Assembly: GCA_963792485.1 (NCBI GenBank)
Contig: CAWBWL010000009.1
Coordinates: forward strand, 124,001-188,000
Length of the DNA stretch: 64,000 nucleotides
Reading direction: 5' to 3'
DNA from: JANOYJ01 sp963792485
GTDB taxonomy: Bacteria > Pseudomonadota > Alphaproteobacteria > Rhizobiales > Rhizobiaceae
The number at the start of each line of letters is the position of its first letter. Within the stretch, counting starts at the first letter, position 1. The notes below the pieces were generated by a model. It had not been told where the DNA came from. It saw only the letters and a program-made list of their open reading frames with translations, and searched no databases. Shown piece by piece: positions 43,965 to 54,427 of this stretch. The translations under genes were made by a program, and so were the position numbers.

Positions 43965-44590
43965 GAATTTTTTATCCCAATCTTTTCAATGCCTTGCCAG
44001 TCTTTTCGCATTTTTCTTCACATAAACTCATCCCCGCCCTCAAAACCGCACTCATACTTGTCGCGGGAAAGGAGAGCGCGATGAGCCGGGACTGCGATCA
44101 CAACATACTGCCACGCATCATCGCGCTGCTCCTCAGCCTCGCCATGCTCGCGGAAGCGCGCGGCGTCCCGTCCGCTCGCCGTGCGGCTCTATATGTATCA
44201 TGTCTGTCTGCCGGCCCAATATGCAGCGCTCACGCTCATGGATTTCCCGGATGAGGGCGACCTGTCGGCGATCTTGCGTGAAACACCCGATTTTTCCGAG
44301 ACCGGCGATAGCACCGTAACCCTGTTCCACCTCGCCATGGTCTTTCGCGCCGTCGCCGCCGTGCTCATCCATGCCTGCCTGACCAATGGCACGCCGCGAT
44401 CGCTCACGCCGCGTTACGCGGTCGCGCTCTCGGTGAAACTTCCCGTTCGCCCGGTGCGCCGCCTGTTCCAGAACAGGGTCGGCTTCGTCCACGACACGAC
44501 ATGACGAGATTGCGGCCCCGGCATTAGAATCCTGAAACAATCCGCCCGGCATCCCGTGCGGAAGCAATCCCGCATGTCAGCATCCATCCC
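43965..44590 (+). repeat. Duplicated unit, copy 1
   Basis: About 620 bases matching 60345-60965 in the opposite orientation. The match includes about 100 bases before the coding sequence (TTTTCAATGCCTTG, GCGGGAAAGGAGAGCGCGAT) and about 90 bases after it (GTGCGGAAGCAATCCCGCAT). This points to a dispersed duplication of gene plus promoter and 3' region. Confidence 0.85.
44081..44504 (+). CDS. Small exported hypothetical protein, copy 1 (one frameshift)
   Basis: A corrected product of about 140 residues from ATG 44081, with AAAGGAG upstream. NILPRIIALLLSLAMLAE forms a signal- or membrane-type helix. The body has HLAMVFRAVAAVLIHAC and ends GFVHDTT. One extra G near 44152 breaks the frame; the paralogue at 60444-60866 shows the intended reading (AERAA). 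The two proteins are very similar over their whole length. Family not recognised. Confidence 0.7.
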
Positions 44591-44760
44591 GCTGGGGGGA
44601 TTACGGTGCGAATAACGTTGACATTTTCCAGATCAAATTGATGCGCCGCCCCCTGCATCCACCGCATAGCTCCCCTGCGCCCACGTCACTGGCATATCCC
44701 CGCCGCAGCGCCCACCTTCCACCCAAGAGGAGTCTCCCGGGAGGAGACAGGAGCACTGCC

Positions 44761-44916
44761 ATGAAGCTGCGTTTTCTCTCCCGCCTCTTGCCGCGCGTGA
44801 TGTCCGAAGAAGAGCGCGAGCACGCTTATCTCAGCGGGGCCACGTCGCTGGTTGACCTTGAGCATCGCCAGCGCGAATTCGACCGCAGGAAGCAGCGCCC
44901 GCGCTTTCCTTATTGA
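44761..44916 (+). CDS. DUF3563 family protein
   Basis: A 51-residue protein, MKLRFLSRLLPRVMSEEERE then YLSGATSLVDLEHRQREFDR, which is the DUF3563 layout (SLVDLE-RQ-ELDR-type motif). Role unknown; such proteins are common in alpha- and betaproteobacteria. The ATG is preceded by GGGAGGAGACAGG. Confidence 0.8.
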   Translation: MKLRFLSRLLPRVMSEEEREHAYLSGATSLVDLEHRQREFDRRKQRPRFPY

Positions 44917-45110
44917 AGCGGATCGCGCTCTCCTCGCGCAATCACCTGGCGTCAACCATGGCGGCAGTTTCGTGCGGGCGGGGCTGGCAAGTCAGATCGG
45001 CGCGATATGGCCGCCCCGAACTTCCGCACGCCTTGATGCGGGCACACCTCATTTCCACACGCCGAAAACTCCACTAGATTGCCAGTGACTCGCCGCATGG
45101 GATCAAACAC

Positions 45111-46613
45111 ATGGCCTTCTCGCTCCGCACATTTCTCGCCGCCGTAATGACGCTGGCGTTTGCCAGTTTCGCACTGGCGCAGGAGCGGCCCGGCGGCGTG
45201 CTTGAGCAGCTTTTGAACGACATGCTCGGCTCCGAACAAAAGCCGCCATCGCTCAAACCCGCGCCGCTGCCCTTGCCCGTGCAATCAGCCAAGCGCCTGC
45301 CATTCGGGCGGGCCGACATGCAGCTGTCCTTCGCGCCGCTGGTCAAATCCGCCGCGCCGTCCGTGGTCAATGTCTATGCCGCCCGAATCGTCACCCGCCG
45401 CTCGCCCTTTGCCGATGATCCGTTCTTCGGCCAGTTTTTCGGCGATGATGAAACCGCGCCCAAGCGCCGCATGCAGTCCTCGCTCGGCTCCGGCGTCATT
45501 GTCGATGGCACCGGGCTGGTTGTCACCAACAACCACGTCATCGCCAATGCCGACGAGGTGAAAGTCGCGCTGTCTGACGGGCGCGAGTTCGAATGCGAAA
45601 TCCTTTTGAAAGACGAGCGCGCCGATCTTGCCATCCTCAAGATCAAAGGCAGTGAAACCTTTCCCGCACTCACTCTCGCTGATTCCGACGCCATCGAAGT
45701 CGGCGATCTGGTGCTGGCCATCGGCAATCCGTTCGGCGTCGGGCAGACCACGACCAGCGGAATCATCTCTGCCTTGGCGCGCAATCAGGTCGGCGTGTCG
45801 GATTTCGGCTTCTTCATCCAGACGGATGCGGCGATCAATCCCGGCAATTCCGGCGGCGCTCTGCTCAACATGGCGGGCGAGGTGATCGGTATCAACACGG
45901 CGATCTTTTCCAAATCCGGCGGCTCGGTCGGCATCGGCTTCGCCATCCCCTCCAACATGGTGCGCGCCGTCGTCGAGGCCGCCGAAAGCGGCGGCAAAGC
46001 GTTTGACCGCCCCTTTATCGGCGCGGCGTTCGAGCCGGTCTCCTCCGAAATTGCCGAAAGCCTTGGCCTTGGCACGCCGACCGGCGCGCTCGTCACCAAA
46101 ATCACCCGCGGCAGCGCCGCCGACCGGGCGGGCCTGAAGGTCGGCGATGTGGTGTTGAAGATGGACGGCATTGCGGTGCAGCACCCCGATGCGCTCGGCT
46201 ACCGGCTTTCGACGCGCGGCATTGGCAAGATCGCCAAGTTCGAAGTGCTCAGCCGCAATCAGCGCCGCACGCTTTCGGTCCTGCTCGAAGCCGCCCCCGC
46301 GCCATCGCCGCAGGACGAGCAGGAAATCTCCGGCAGCAACCCGTTCGCGGGCGCCGTCGTCTCGGCGCTGACGCCCGAACTCGCCGAGCGCCTGCGCCTG
46401 CAAACGGACGGGCAGGGCGTCGTCGTCACCAAGATCAAGCGCGGCTCGCCGGCCATGAATGTCGGCATCAGGCCGGGCGATCTGCTCGTTGAGCTGAACG
46501 GACAGGAGATTGAGAGCGTCGATCAGGTTATGACGATTGTCGAAAGCGATCCGAGTTTCTGGAGCTACAAGATTAATCGCGGCGGGCGCATCCTGCGCCA
46601 ATATTTCCGCTGA
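45111..46613 (+). CDS. degP: Periplasmic serine protease of the HtrA/DegP family
   Basis: A 500-residue Do-like protease that degrades or refolds misfolded envelope proteins. Signal peptide to about ALAQ (residue 24). The catalytic triad is visible: His142 in NNHVIA, Asp172 in ADLAIL and Ser247 in GNSGGA. Two PDZ domains follow (residues about 290-380 and 410-490). Length and layout fit the family. rarA starts five bases after the stop. Confidence 0.96.
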   Translation: MAFSLRTFLAAVMTLAFASFALAQERPGGVLEQLLNDMLGSEQKPPSLKPAPLPLPVQSAKRLPFGRADMQLSFAPLVKSAAPSVVNVYAARIVTRRSPFADDPFFGQFFGDDETAPKRRMQSSLGSGVIVDGTGLVVTNNHVIANADEVKVALSDGREFECEILLKDERADLAILKIKGSETFPALTLADSDAIEVGDLVLAIGNPFGVGQTTTSGIISALARNQVGVSDFGFFIQTDAAINPGNSGGALLNMAGEVIGINTAIFSKSGGSVGIGFAIPSNMVRAVVEAAESGGKAFDRPFIGAAFEPVSSEIAESLGLGTPTGALVTKITRGSAADRAGLKVGDVVLKMDGIAVQHPDALGYRLSTRGIGKIAKFEVLSRNQRRTLSVLLEAAPAPSPQDEQEISGSNPFAGAVVSALTPELAERLRLQTDGQGVVVTKIKRGSPAMNVGIRPGDLLVELNGQEIESVDQVMTIVESDPSFWSYKINRGGRILRQYFR

Positions 46614-46618
46614 CCACA

Positions 46619-47932
46619 ATGGCTGATCTGTTCCGGCAGGACAATGAAGAACCCGCAGCAGGCTACCGCCCGCTCGCCGACCGCCTGCGTCCGAAAACGC
46701 TCGGCGAAGTCACCGGCCAGGACCATCTGACCGGCCCGGACGGCGCGATCATCCGGATGATCGAAGCGAAATCCCTCGGCTCCATGATCTTCTGGGGCCC
46801 GCCCGGCACCGGCAAAACGACCGTGGCGCGGCTCCTAGCCGGTGAAACGGATCTGGCGTTCGAGCAGATTTCGGCGGTGTTTTCCGGCGTTGCGGATTTG
46901 AAGAAGGCTTTCGACAGCGCCCGCACGCGCCGTCTCGCCGGACGCCAGACTTTGCTCTTCGTCGATGAAATCCACCGCTTCAACCGCGCCCAGCAGGACA
47001 GTTTCCTGCCCGTCATGGAAGACGGCACCGTCATCCTTGTCGGCGCCACGACCGAGAACCCCTCCTTCGAGCTCAACGCCGCGCTCCTCTCGCGCGCCCG
47101 TGTGCTCACCTTCAAGCCGCATGATGAGGCAAGCCTTGCAACGCTGCTCACCCGCGCTGAAGAAACCGAAGGCAAACCGCTGCCGCTAGACGCTGACGCG
47201 CGCGAAACGCTGCTGCGCATGGCCGATGGCGACGGGCGCGCCGTGCTGACTTTGGCCGAGGAAGTGTGGCGCGCCGCAAGGGTAGGGGAGAACTTCGACA
47301 CCGACGGCCTGCGCCGCATCGTCCAGCGCCGCGCGCCCGTCTATGACAAGGGCGCGGACGGGCATTACAATCTCATCTCGGCCTTGCACAAATCCGTGCG
47401 CGGTTCGGACCCGGATGCGGCGTTGTATTATCTCGCCCGCATGTTCGACGCCGGTGAAAACCCGCTCTATATTGGCCGCCGCCTGGTGCGCATGGCGTCA
47501 GAAGACATCGGCCTCGCCGATCCGCAGGCGCTTGTGCTCGCCATCGCCGCCAAGGACGCCTATGACTATCTCGGCTCACCCGAAGGCGAACTCGCCTTTG
47601 CACAGGTGTGCGTCTATCTTGCCACCGCGCCGAAATCCAACGCCGTCTACACCGCCTTCAAATCAGCGATGAACGCAGCCAAGGAAAACGGCTCGCTCCT
47701 GCCGCCCAAGCACATTCTGAACGCGCCGACCAAACTGATGGGGGCGGAAGGCTACGGCGTTGGTTACCAATATGACCACGACCAGCCGGAGGCCTTTTCC
47801 GGCCAGGACTATTTCCCGGAAAAAATGGGCCGCCAGACATTCTACGATCCGCCCGAGCGCGGTTTTGAGCGCGACATCCGCAAGCGGCTGGAGTATTGGG
47901 CCAAGCTGAGGGCGGAGCGGGGCAGGGGATGA
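46619..47932 (+). CDS. rarA: Replication-associated recombination protein RarA
   Basis: A 437-residue AAA+ ATPase (MgsA/WRNIP1 family) acting at stalled replication forks. It begins with LADRLRPKTLGEVTGQDHL, followed by Walker A GPPGTGKTT, DEIHRFNRAQQD and sensor 1 GATTENPSFELN. The C-terminal tetramerisation domain has GSDPDAALYYLARM and the final DRIYYDP-like QTFYDPPERG. Its stop overlaps the crcB start (ATGA). Confidence 0.96.
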   Translation: MADLFRQDNEEPAAGYRPLADRLRPKTLGEVTGQDHLTGPDGAIIRMIEAKSLGSMIFWGPPGTGKTTVARLLAGETDLAFEQISAVFSGVADLKKAFDSARTRRLAGRQTLLFVDEIHRFNRAQQDSFLPVMEDGTVILVGATTENPSFELNAALLSRARVLTFKPHDEASLATLLTRAEETEGKPLPLDADARETLLRMADGDGRAVLTLAEEVWRAARVGENFDTDGLRRIVQRRAPVYDKGADGHYNLISALHKSVRGSDPDAALYYLARMFDAGENPLYIGRRLVRMASEDIGLADPQALVLAIAAKDAYDYLGSPEGELAFAQVCVYLATAPKSNAVYTAFKSAMNAAKENGSLLPPKHILNAPTKLMGAEGYGVGYQYDHDQPEAFSGQDYFPEKMGRQTFYDPPERGFERDIRKRLEYWAKLRAERGRG

Positions 47933-48309
47933 TGAATGTGGTCTTGGTTGCCGCAGGCGGCGCGATCGGCTCGGTACTTCGGCACTTTTGCAATCTTGCG
48001 GCGCTCCGCTTGTTCGGCCCGAATTTTCCTTGGGGCACGTTGAGCGTCAACATTCTCGGCTCATTTGCCATGGGGGTTTTCATCGAGCTTCTCGCGCGGC
48101 GCTTTGGAGGGTCGAACGAATTGCGGCTGTTTGTGGCGACCGGCATATTGGGCGGGTTCACGACATTCTCTGCCTTTTCGCTGGATTTCACCCTGCTTGC
48201 AGAACGTGGCGCTATTGGGCACGCGCTTGGCTATGCGCTTGCCAGCATTATCGTTTCGATCCTCGCGCTCTTTCTCGGGCTTTCGCTTGTGAGAATGTTC
48301 TCCGCTTGA
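47929..48309 (+). CDS. crcB: Fluoride exporter CrcB/Fluc
   Basis: A 126-residue, four-helix membrane protein that exports fluoride as a dual-topology dimer. GAIGSVLRHF, the GTLSVNILGSFAMG segment with its conserved Asn, and TGILGGFTTFSAFSLD are diagnostic. It starts at ATG 47929, overlapping the rarA stop, as in many alphaproteobacteria. No fluoride riboswitch is evident. Confidence 0.95.
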   Translation: MMNVVLVAAGGAIGSVLRHFCNLAALRLFGPNFPWGTLSVNILGSFAMGVFIELLARRFGGSNELRLFVATGILGGFTTFSAFSLDFTLLAERGAIGHALGYALASIIVSILALFLGLSLVRMFSA

Positions 48310-48392
48310 ATGTCGCCCAGAAGGCGAGATCCGTATTCATGCAACGCTAACGATATGTTGGTATTTTCCGAAGGTTATGTAAGAGGAATCTG

Positions 48393-49220
48393 ATGGCGGC
48401 CGGGACGAAAACTGCGATTATCACGGGCGCTGCGGGCGGCGTAGGCAGCGAATTGACGCGGCGGCTGGATGCACTGGGCTACCATCTGACCCTTTTGAGC
48501 CGCAATGCGGAAAAGCTGCAGAAACTCGCTTCCGAACTGTCGCACAAGCCCGAACTGATCGTGTGTGATTTCAATGACGAGAAGGCCTTCCGCGCCGCGC
48601 GCGAAACCATTGCCGCACATGATGCCTATGATCTGGTGCTGACCAACGCCGGATATGTGATGCCGTCGCCGCTTTTGGTCATCGATCCGGTCGAACTCGA
48701 CAAGCAGCTGAATGTAAACCTTCGCGGCGGCATGTTCATCATCCATGCAGCGCTTCCGAAAATGGTGGCGCGGGGCCGGGGCATGATCCTTGCCAATGTC
48801 TCCATGGGCGCCATCATCGCGCTGGAGAATTATTCGGCGTATTCGGCTGGCAAGTTCGGTATGCGTGGTTTTCTTTGGGCCTTGTCGAATGAGTTGAAGG
48901 GAACGGGTGTAAAGCTGTGCGGCGTCTATTCCTCCGCAGTAGACACGCCCATGCTTCGCTATGAGTCCACCCATGAACACGGCACGCCGCTCAACTTCAT
49001 GGGCAAGATAGCGACTGCCGACGAGGTTGCAGAGTTTGCGCTGAAAAACCTGGAGAAACCGAAACTCGAATCTTACCTGCCCTACGTCAACTCGCTCACC
49101 TCTCGCATCCTGCTGTTCTTTCCCCGATATCTCGAGAAAATGACGCCTATGTTCGTCAAGAGCGGCATTAGGGGGCGCGAGAAATATCTGAAGCGCACGG
49201 GTCTCAAGCGTCAGGTTTGA
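48393..49220 (+). CDS. SDR family oxidoreductase
   Basis: A 275-residue short-chain dehydrogenase. The cofactor motif is TGAAGGVGSELTRR (residues about 11-24), with NAGY, the catalytic Ser in NVSMGA and YSAYSAGKFG with the YxxxK pair. The C-terminal 40 residues are hydrophobic and basic (ILLFFPRYLEKM), which suggests membrane association. Substrate unknown. Confidence 0.9.
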   Translation: MAAGTKTAIITGAAGGVGSELTRRLDALGYHLTLLSRNAEKLQKLASELSHKPELIVCDFNDEKAFRAARETIAAHDAYDLVLTNAGYVMPSPLLVIDPVELDKQLNVNLRGGMFIIHAALPKMVARGRGMILANVSMGAIIALENYSAYSAGKFGMRGFLWALSNELKGTGVKLCGVYSSAVDTPMLRYESTHEHGTPLNFMGKIATADEVAEFALKNLEKPKLESYLPYVNSLTSRILLFFPRYLEKMTPMFVKSGIRGREKYLKRTGLKRQV

Positions 49221-49315
49221 GTGATGTGAATGCGACTGCCGATAGTTTTTCCAGAATCCGGCTCGTCACAGCGCTTTGCGGGTGATAGGCGAAGCCGGAA
49301 ATCCGGAAAAACATC

Positions 49316-50299
49316 TTGGCCGCTGTAGAACAAAAAACCGTCACCCCAGATGAGGGCGGCATGCGTTTGGACCGGTGGTTCAAATCGCATTATGCCGGGC
49401 TTGGCTTCGGCCATTTGCAAAAGCTGCTACGCTCCGGCCAGGTGCGCATTGATGGCGGGCGGGCGAAATCCGACACGCGCATTGAAGCTGGGCAAACAAT
49501 TCGCATCCCGCCTCTGGAGATCGACAAGGCCTCGCCCAGCGCAGCTCTGACGTCTAACACGATGAAGGGGCAAGCGGACCTGGATGTGCTCAAGCAGATG
49601 CTGCTGCATGAGGACAAGAAGGTTCTGGTCTTCAACAAGCCCTATGGCCTCGCCGTGCAGGGCGGCTCCGGCATCACACGCAATGTTGACGAGATGCTTG
49701 AGGCCATGCGCTCGGACAAGAATGAAAAGCCGCGCCTTGTGCACCGCATTGACCGCGAAACCTCCGGCGTGCTGGTTGTCGCCAAGACGCGCGGCGCTGC
49801 GCAGTTTCTGACCGCGCAGTTCCGCAAGCGCGAAACGAAGAAGACTTATTGGGCGCTGGTCAAAGACGTGCCGCGCGACCATGAGGGCAAGGTTTCGTCG
49901 TGGCTGGTCAAGGAAAAGACCGAGGACGGCGACCGGATGCGCGTCGGCGCCCATGGCGACAAGGGCGCGGACCATGCGGTGTCCTACTATCGCGTGATCG
50001 AAAAGTCCGGCCAGCAATTGGCATGGCTCGAAATGGAGCCGCATACCGGTCGCACGCATCAGCTGCGCGTGCACGCCAAGCAGATCGGCTGCCCGATCAT
50101 TGGCGATTCCAAATATTTCGAAGCCGCCTGGAACTGGGAGTTTCCCGGCGGCATGCAGAACCGGCTGCATCTTCTGGCGCGCCGCATCATCATTCCGCAT
50201 CCCGATGGCGGCCTTCTCGACATCACCGCGCCGCTGCCGCCGCATATGGTGCAGTCATGGAACCTGCTCGGCTATGACGAAGCGAGCGCCAACACATGA
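49316..50299 (+). CDS. rluC: 23S rRNA pseudouridine synthase, RluC/RluD type
   Basis: A 327-residue enzyme. An S4-like RNA-binding domain (residues about 15-70, MRLDRWFKSHYAGLGFGHLQ, RVRIDG-like QVRIDGGR) precedes the catalytic domain with the active Asp in HRIDRETSG, and a later GRTHQLRVH. It modifies 23S rRNA uridines; the gene order suggests RluC. The start is TTG 49316, the only plausible in-frame start before MRLDRW. Confidence 0.92.
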   Translation: MAAVEQKTVTPDEGGMRLDRWFKSHYAGLGFGHLQKLLRSGQVRIDGGRAKSDTRIEAGQTIRIPPLEIDKASPSAALTSNTMKGQADLDVLKQMLLHEDKKVLVFNKPYGLAVQGGSGITRNVDEMLEAMRSDKNEKPRLVHRIDRETSGVLVVAKTRGAAQFLTAQFRKRETKKTYWALVKDVPRDHEGKVSSWLVKEKTEDGDRMRVGAHGDKGADHAVSYYRVIEKSGQQLAWLEMEPHTGRTHQLRVHAKQIGCPIIGDSKYFEAAWNWEFPGGMQNRLHLLARRIIIPHPDGGLLDITAPLPPHMVQSWNLLGYDEASANT

Positions 50300-51207
50300 G
50301 CGCTGAGGCTCTTCCCGGGCGCAGCGCCCACATGGACAGCTTCGCTGTCCTGACGATGATTTTCCTCACCCTCGTCTGGGGCATGAACACAGTCTTCATC
50401 AAGCTCGCGACCACGGGTTTCAGCCCTCTCGCCATGACATTCCTGCGCGCTGTGCTTGCAATGGCCGTCATTTATGCCTGGTGCCTTTACCGGAAAATTC
50501 CCGTGTTCAGCCGCGACGGATCGCTGAGCGCGGGAATCATCGCCGGGGCGCTGTTCGGGATTGAATTCATTGTCATCTATGCCGGCCTCGACCTGACCAG
50601 CGCTTCGCGCGGCACGCTGATGACCAGCACCATGCCGTTCTTCCTGATGATCGGCGCGCATTATCTGCTCGGCGAACATATCACAGCGCCAAAAATCATC
50701 GGCGCGCTGATCGCCTTTGCCGGTGTTGTGGTCGTGTTTCTGGACAAGCTCAGCCTGCCGTCGCCTGAGGCCATCTATGGCGATATTCTGTGCCTGATCG
50801 GCGGCATGCTCTGGGCGGCGACCACGCTTTACATCCGCAAGTCACGGATGGATAAGCTCAGCCCGGAGAAAATCCTGCTCTATCAGCTTGCCGGCGCGGC
50901 GCTCATCGCCATTCCGCTGATGCCGTTCGCGGGACCATTGCTGCGTGAAGTGACGTTGATTCCCGTGGCCAGCATCCTTTATCAGGCGGTGTTCGTGGTC
51001 GGGTTCACCTATGTGCTGTGGTTCTGGCTGATGGCCCGCTATCCGGCGTCGGGGCTTTCAAGCTTCGCCTTCCTGTCGCCCGTGTTCGGCGTCATGTTTG
51101 GCGGGCTGCTCCTGTCGGAGCCGATCACAGTCAATCTTCTCCTCGGCCTTGCCATGATCGCGGCGGGGCTGATCCTGGTCAACGGCGTGAGGCGCAAACA
51201 TGCGTGA
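50296..51207 (+). CDS. EamA/DMT-family transporter
   Basis: A 303-residue protein with ten membrane helices in two EamA repeats (for example VLTMIFLTLVWGMNTVFIKL and IPVASILYQAVFVVGFTYV). Members export amino acids or metabolites, or take them up; substrate unknown. The ATG overlaps the rluC stop (ATGA), and its stop lies eight bases inside the ATP12-type gene. Confidence 0.9.
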   Translation: MSAEALPGRSAHMDSFAVLTMIFLTLVWGMNTVFIKLATTGFSPLAMTFLRAVLAMAVIYAWCLYRKIPVFSRDGSLSAGIIAGALFGIEFIVIYAGLDLTSASRGTLMTSTMPFFLMIGAHYLLGEHITAPKIIGALIAFAGVVVVFLDKLSLPSPEAIYGDILCLIGGMLWAATTLYIRKSRMDKLSPEKILLYQLAGAALIAIPLMPFAGPLLREVTLIPVASILYQAVFVVGFTYVLWFWLMARYPASGLSSFAFLSPVFGVMFGGLLLSEPITVNLLLGLAMIAAGLILVNGVRRKHA

Positions 51208-52009
51208 TGTTCTCTCCGGTCTCGAAACCGAAATTCATCTGTCTGATCCGAACCCGATGAAGCGGGCGCAGATCAAGATGCGCACGCCCCTGCCAAAGCG
51301 GTTCTACAAGGAGGCGAAGGCAGGGCCTTTGGACGGCGGCTATGCCGTGCTGCTCGATGGCAAGCCGGTCAAGACTCCGTCTGGCGCGAAGCTGATCCTG
51401 CCAACACTTGCGGCGGCTGAGCTTGTTGCCATTGAGTATGGCGCGCAGGAGAAAGAGGTAAACCCGGCCTCCATGCCCGTGACGCGTCTTGCCAATACGG
51501 CTGTGGATGGTGTCGAGGGTCAAGTCGAAGCCGTGCTTGCCGATATTGAAAATTTTGCCGGTTCGGACCTCGTCTGCTACCGTTCGGAAGGTCCCGAAGC
51601 TTTGGTTGAGCTGCAAGCCAAGGCGTGGGACCCCTATATCGCATGGGCAAACGAGGCCCTGAACGCGCGATTCTTCCTGGCGCAGGGCGTCATGCCGGTT
51701 GATCAGCCCGCAGAGGCCTTAGCTGCCATTGGCGAGGCGCTTGTCAACTACCACTCTGCCTTTGCCGCCGCCTGCCTGCATTCGATGACCACGCTCACCG
51801 GCTCCGCCATACTGGCGCTTGCGGCGGGGGAGGGGCATGTGTCCGCACAGACCGCCTGGAGCGATGCGCATGTCGATGAAGACTGGACGATTTCGCAATG
51901 GGGCGCAGATGAGGAAGCCACACTGCGCCGCGCCTACCGTTGGCTTGAATTGAAAGCGGCGGCGGAACTGCTCACCGCGTGCCGGACTAATTCGGGGATT
52001 GGAGCATGA
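51200..52009 (+). CDS. ATP12-family F1-ATPase assembly chaperone
   Basis: A 269-residue ATP12-type chaperone that binds the F1 alpha subunit during assembly, as known for mitochondria and alphaproteobacteria. PLPKRFYKEA, GYAVLLDGKPVKTP, SMPVTRLANTA and DWTISQWGADEEA are typical. It fits with the zeta subunit gene in this window as part of alphaproteobacterial ATP-synthase biology. Its stop overlaps the next ATG. Confidence 0.93.
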   Translation: MRDVLSGLETEIHLSDPNPMKRAQIKMRTPLPKRFYKEAKAGPLDGGYAVLLDGKPVKTPSGAKLILPTLAAAELVAIEYGAQEKEVNPASMPVTRLANTAVDGVEGQVEAVLADIENFAGSDLVCYRSEGPEALVELQAKAWDPYIAWANEALNARFFLAQGVMPVDQPAEALAAIGEALVNYHSAFAAACLHSMTTLTGSAILALAAGEGHVSAQTAWSDAHVDEDWTISQWGADEEATLRRAYRWLELKAAAELLTACRTNSGIGA

Positions 52010-52491
52010 ATGTCCTTTCTTCCAGACTCTCGGGTGGATGTCAGTGCGGAGCGATCCGGTTCACCTGCGCCATGGCGCCCGAGAACGTTCATGTCTGCCA
52101 TTGCCGCATGTGCCAGAAGGCCGTTGGCGGACCGTTCGCCGTTATCTGCCCGGTGCTCAAGACACACTTCGAAGTGACGCGGGGCGCATTTTCATGGTTT
52201 GAAAGTTCAGCGCTTGCCCGCAGGGGGTTCTGCAATGACTGCGGCACGCCGATAATATTTGAATATCCTGAAATGGCCGATATTGGCGTTTTGGCCGGCT
52301 GCTTCGACGAGCCGGGACGTGTGCCGCCTGTCATCCAATACGGCAATGAAAGCCGCGTCTCGTGGTTTCAACAGCTGACCGCGTTGCCGGGAGAGACGCC
52401 CACCTATTCCGTCGATCCGAATGGATATCTGCCAAGGATAGCCGCATCCAACCGCCAACATCCAGACCACAATACGGAAAACTGGCCATAG
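52006..52491 (+). CDS. GFA-family zinc protein
   Basis: A 161-residue protein of the GFA/CENP-V family. The zinc-binding cysteines are in GGCQCGAIRF, CHCRMCQKA and RGFCNDCGTPI. Relatives include glutathione-dependent formaldehyde-activating enzyme, but most members have unknown roles. ATG 52006 overlaps the stop of the ATP12-type gene. A strong terminator follows. Confidence 0.9.
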   Translation: MNVLSSRLSGGCQCGAIRFTCAMAPENVHVCHCRMCQKAVGGPFAVICPVLKTHFEVTRGAFSWFESSALARRGFCNDCGTPIIFEYPEMADIGVLAGCFDEPGRVPPVIQYGNESRVSWFQQLTALPGETPTYSVDPNGYLPRIAASNRQHPDHNTENWP

Positions 52492-52525
52492 CCTTCATGA
52501 CCGTTTGGCATGCGTAAGAGGAAAC

Positions 52526-52560
52526 AAAAAACCCCGGTGGCAACACCGGGGTTTTTCTTT
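52526..52560. terminator. Bidirectional Rho-independent terminator
   Basis: The stem ACCCCGGTG/CACCGGGGT, loop GCAA, is flanked by A5 on one side and T5 on the other, so it can end the GFA transcript and the convergent glnA transcript. Confidence 0.95.
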
Positions 52561-52574
52561 GTCATAACAGTCAA

Positions 52575-53985
52575 TTACACTGAATAGTACATGTCATACT
52601 CAACCGGATGCGGCGTCATTTCGAAGCGCATGACTTCGACCATCTTCATCTCGATGAATAAATCGATGAAGTCGTCGGCGAAAACGCCGCCAGCGGTCAG
52701 GAATCCGCGGTCCTTGTCGAGGCTCTGCAGCGCTTCGCGCAGCGAGCCGCAGACGGTCGGGATCTTCTTCAGCTCTTTTGGCGGCAGGTCGTACAGATCC
52801 TTGTCCATCGGCTGGCCGGGATGGATCTTGTTCTTGATGCCGTCAAGGCCAGCCATCAGCAGCGCGGCGAAGCACAGATACGGGTTTGCGCCCGGATCCG
52901 GGAAGCGCACTTCAACGCGCTTCGACTTGGTGCCCTGGCCGAATGGAATGCGGCAGGAGGCCGAGCGGTTGCGTGCGGAGTAGGCGAGTAGGACCGGGGC
53001 TTCATAGCCCGGGACCAGACGCTTGTAGGAGTTGGTCAGCGGGTTGGTGAAGGCATTGACGGCCTTGGCATGCTTGATGACGCCGCCGATGAAGAACAGG
53101 CAGCTTTCGGACAGACCCGCATATTGGTCGCCCGCAAATGTCGGCTTGCCGCCCTTCCAGATCGAGAAATGGCAGTGCATGCCCGAACCATTGTCGCCGA
53201 AAATCGGCTTTGGCATGAAGGTCGCAGTCTTGCCATAGGCGTTGGCGACCTGATGCACGACATATTTGTAAATCTGCATCTTATCGGCGTTGCGCACCAG
53301 CGAGTCGAACTTCAGGCCCAGCTCATGCTGTGCGGCGGCGACTTCGTGATGGTGCTTTTCAACGGTGACGCCCATTTCGGATAGGACCGAAAGCATTTCC
53401 GAGCGCATGTCCTGCGCCGAAGTCGATCGGCGGAACCGGGAAATAGCCGCCCTTGACGCGCGGGCGATGGCCGAGATTGCCGGTCTCATAATCGGTGTCG
53501 TCATTGGACGGCAGTTCGGTCGAGTCGACCTTGAAGCCGGTGTTGTATGGGTCGGCCTTGTATTTCACGTCATCGAAAATGAAGAATTCGGCTTCCGGGC
53601 CGACATAGACCGTGTCACCGATGCCGAGCGTTTTCAGATAGGCTTCGGCGGCCTTGGCGATGCCGCGCGGGTCGCGGTTGTACTTCTCGCCGGTAACCGG
53701 ATCGAGCACGTCGCAGAAGCAGACCATTGTGGACTGGGCGAAGAACGGGTCCATGTGGATGGTTTCAAGGTCAAGCTTCAACAGCATGTCCAACTCGTTG
53801 ATCGCCTTCCAGCCGGTGATCGAGGAGCCGTCGAACATCACGCCTTCGTCGAGCATTTCCTCGTCCAGAATGCCGACATCCATCGTCACATGCTGAAGTT
53901 TACCTTTGGGATCGGTGAAGCGCAGGTCGAAGAACTTGACGTCCTTTTCCTTGATTGTTTTCATAAGTTCTGCAGCGGTCGTCAT
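52575..53985 (-). CDS. glnA: Glutamine synthetase type I (one frameshift)
   Basis: The corrected length is 469 residues, exact for GlnA. It has PEAEFFIFD, MHCHFSIW, EVAAAQHELG and the adenylylation loop KDLYDLPP, with the target Tyr. It makes glutamine from glutamate, ammonia and ATP and is controlled by PII. One extra base near 53416 breaks the frame between PVPPIDSAQ and DMRSEML. Both halves are perfectly conserved, so this is probably an error in the sequence. It is 45 bases downstream of glnB. Confidence 0.97.
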
Positions 53986-54029
53986 GAGAAATCCCCTGGT
54001 TTGACGGTGTTACCTGTTGAATTTTGTTG

Positions 54030-54368
<339 letters not shown>

Positions 54369-54427
54369 GAAAATCGGTCTCCAGACAATGAGAAATGGGT
54401 CCTGAACGCCCGTTTCCCCCTCAAGAA

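Noticed and set aside
45285..46619. Long open frame of 444 codons on the minus strand
   Set aside because: It lies antisense to a clear HtrA protease gene with a complete catalytic triad; the antisense product has no recognisable domain.
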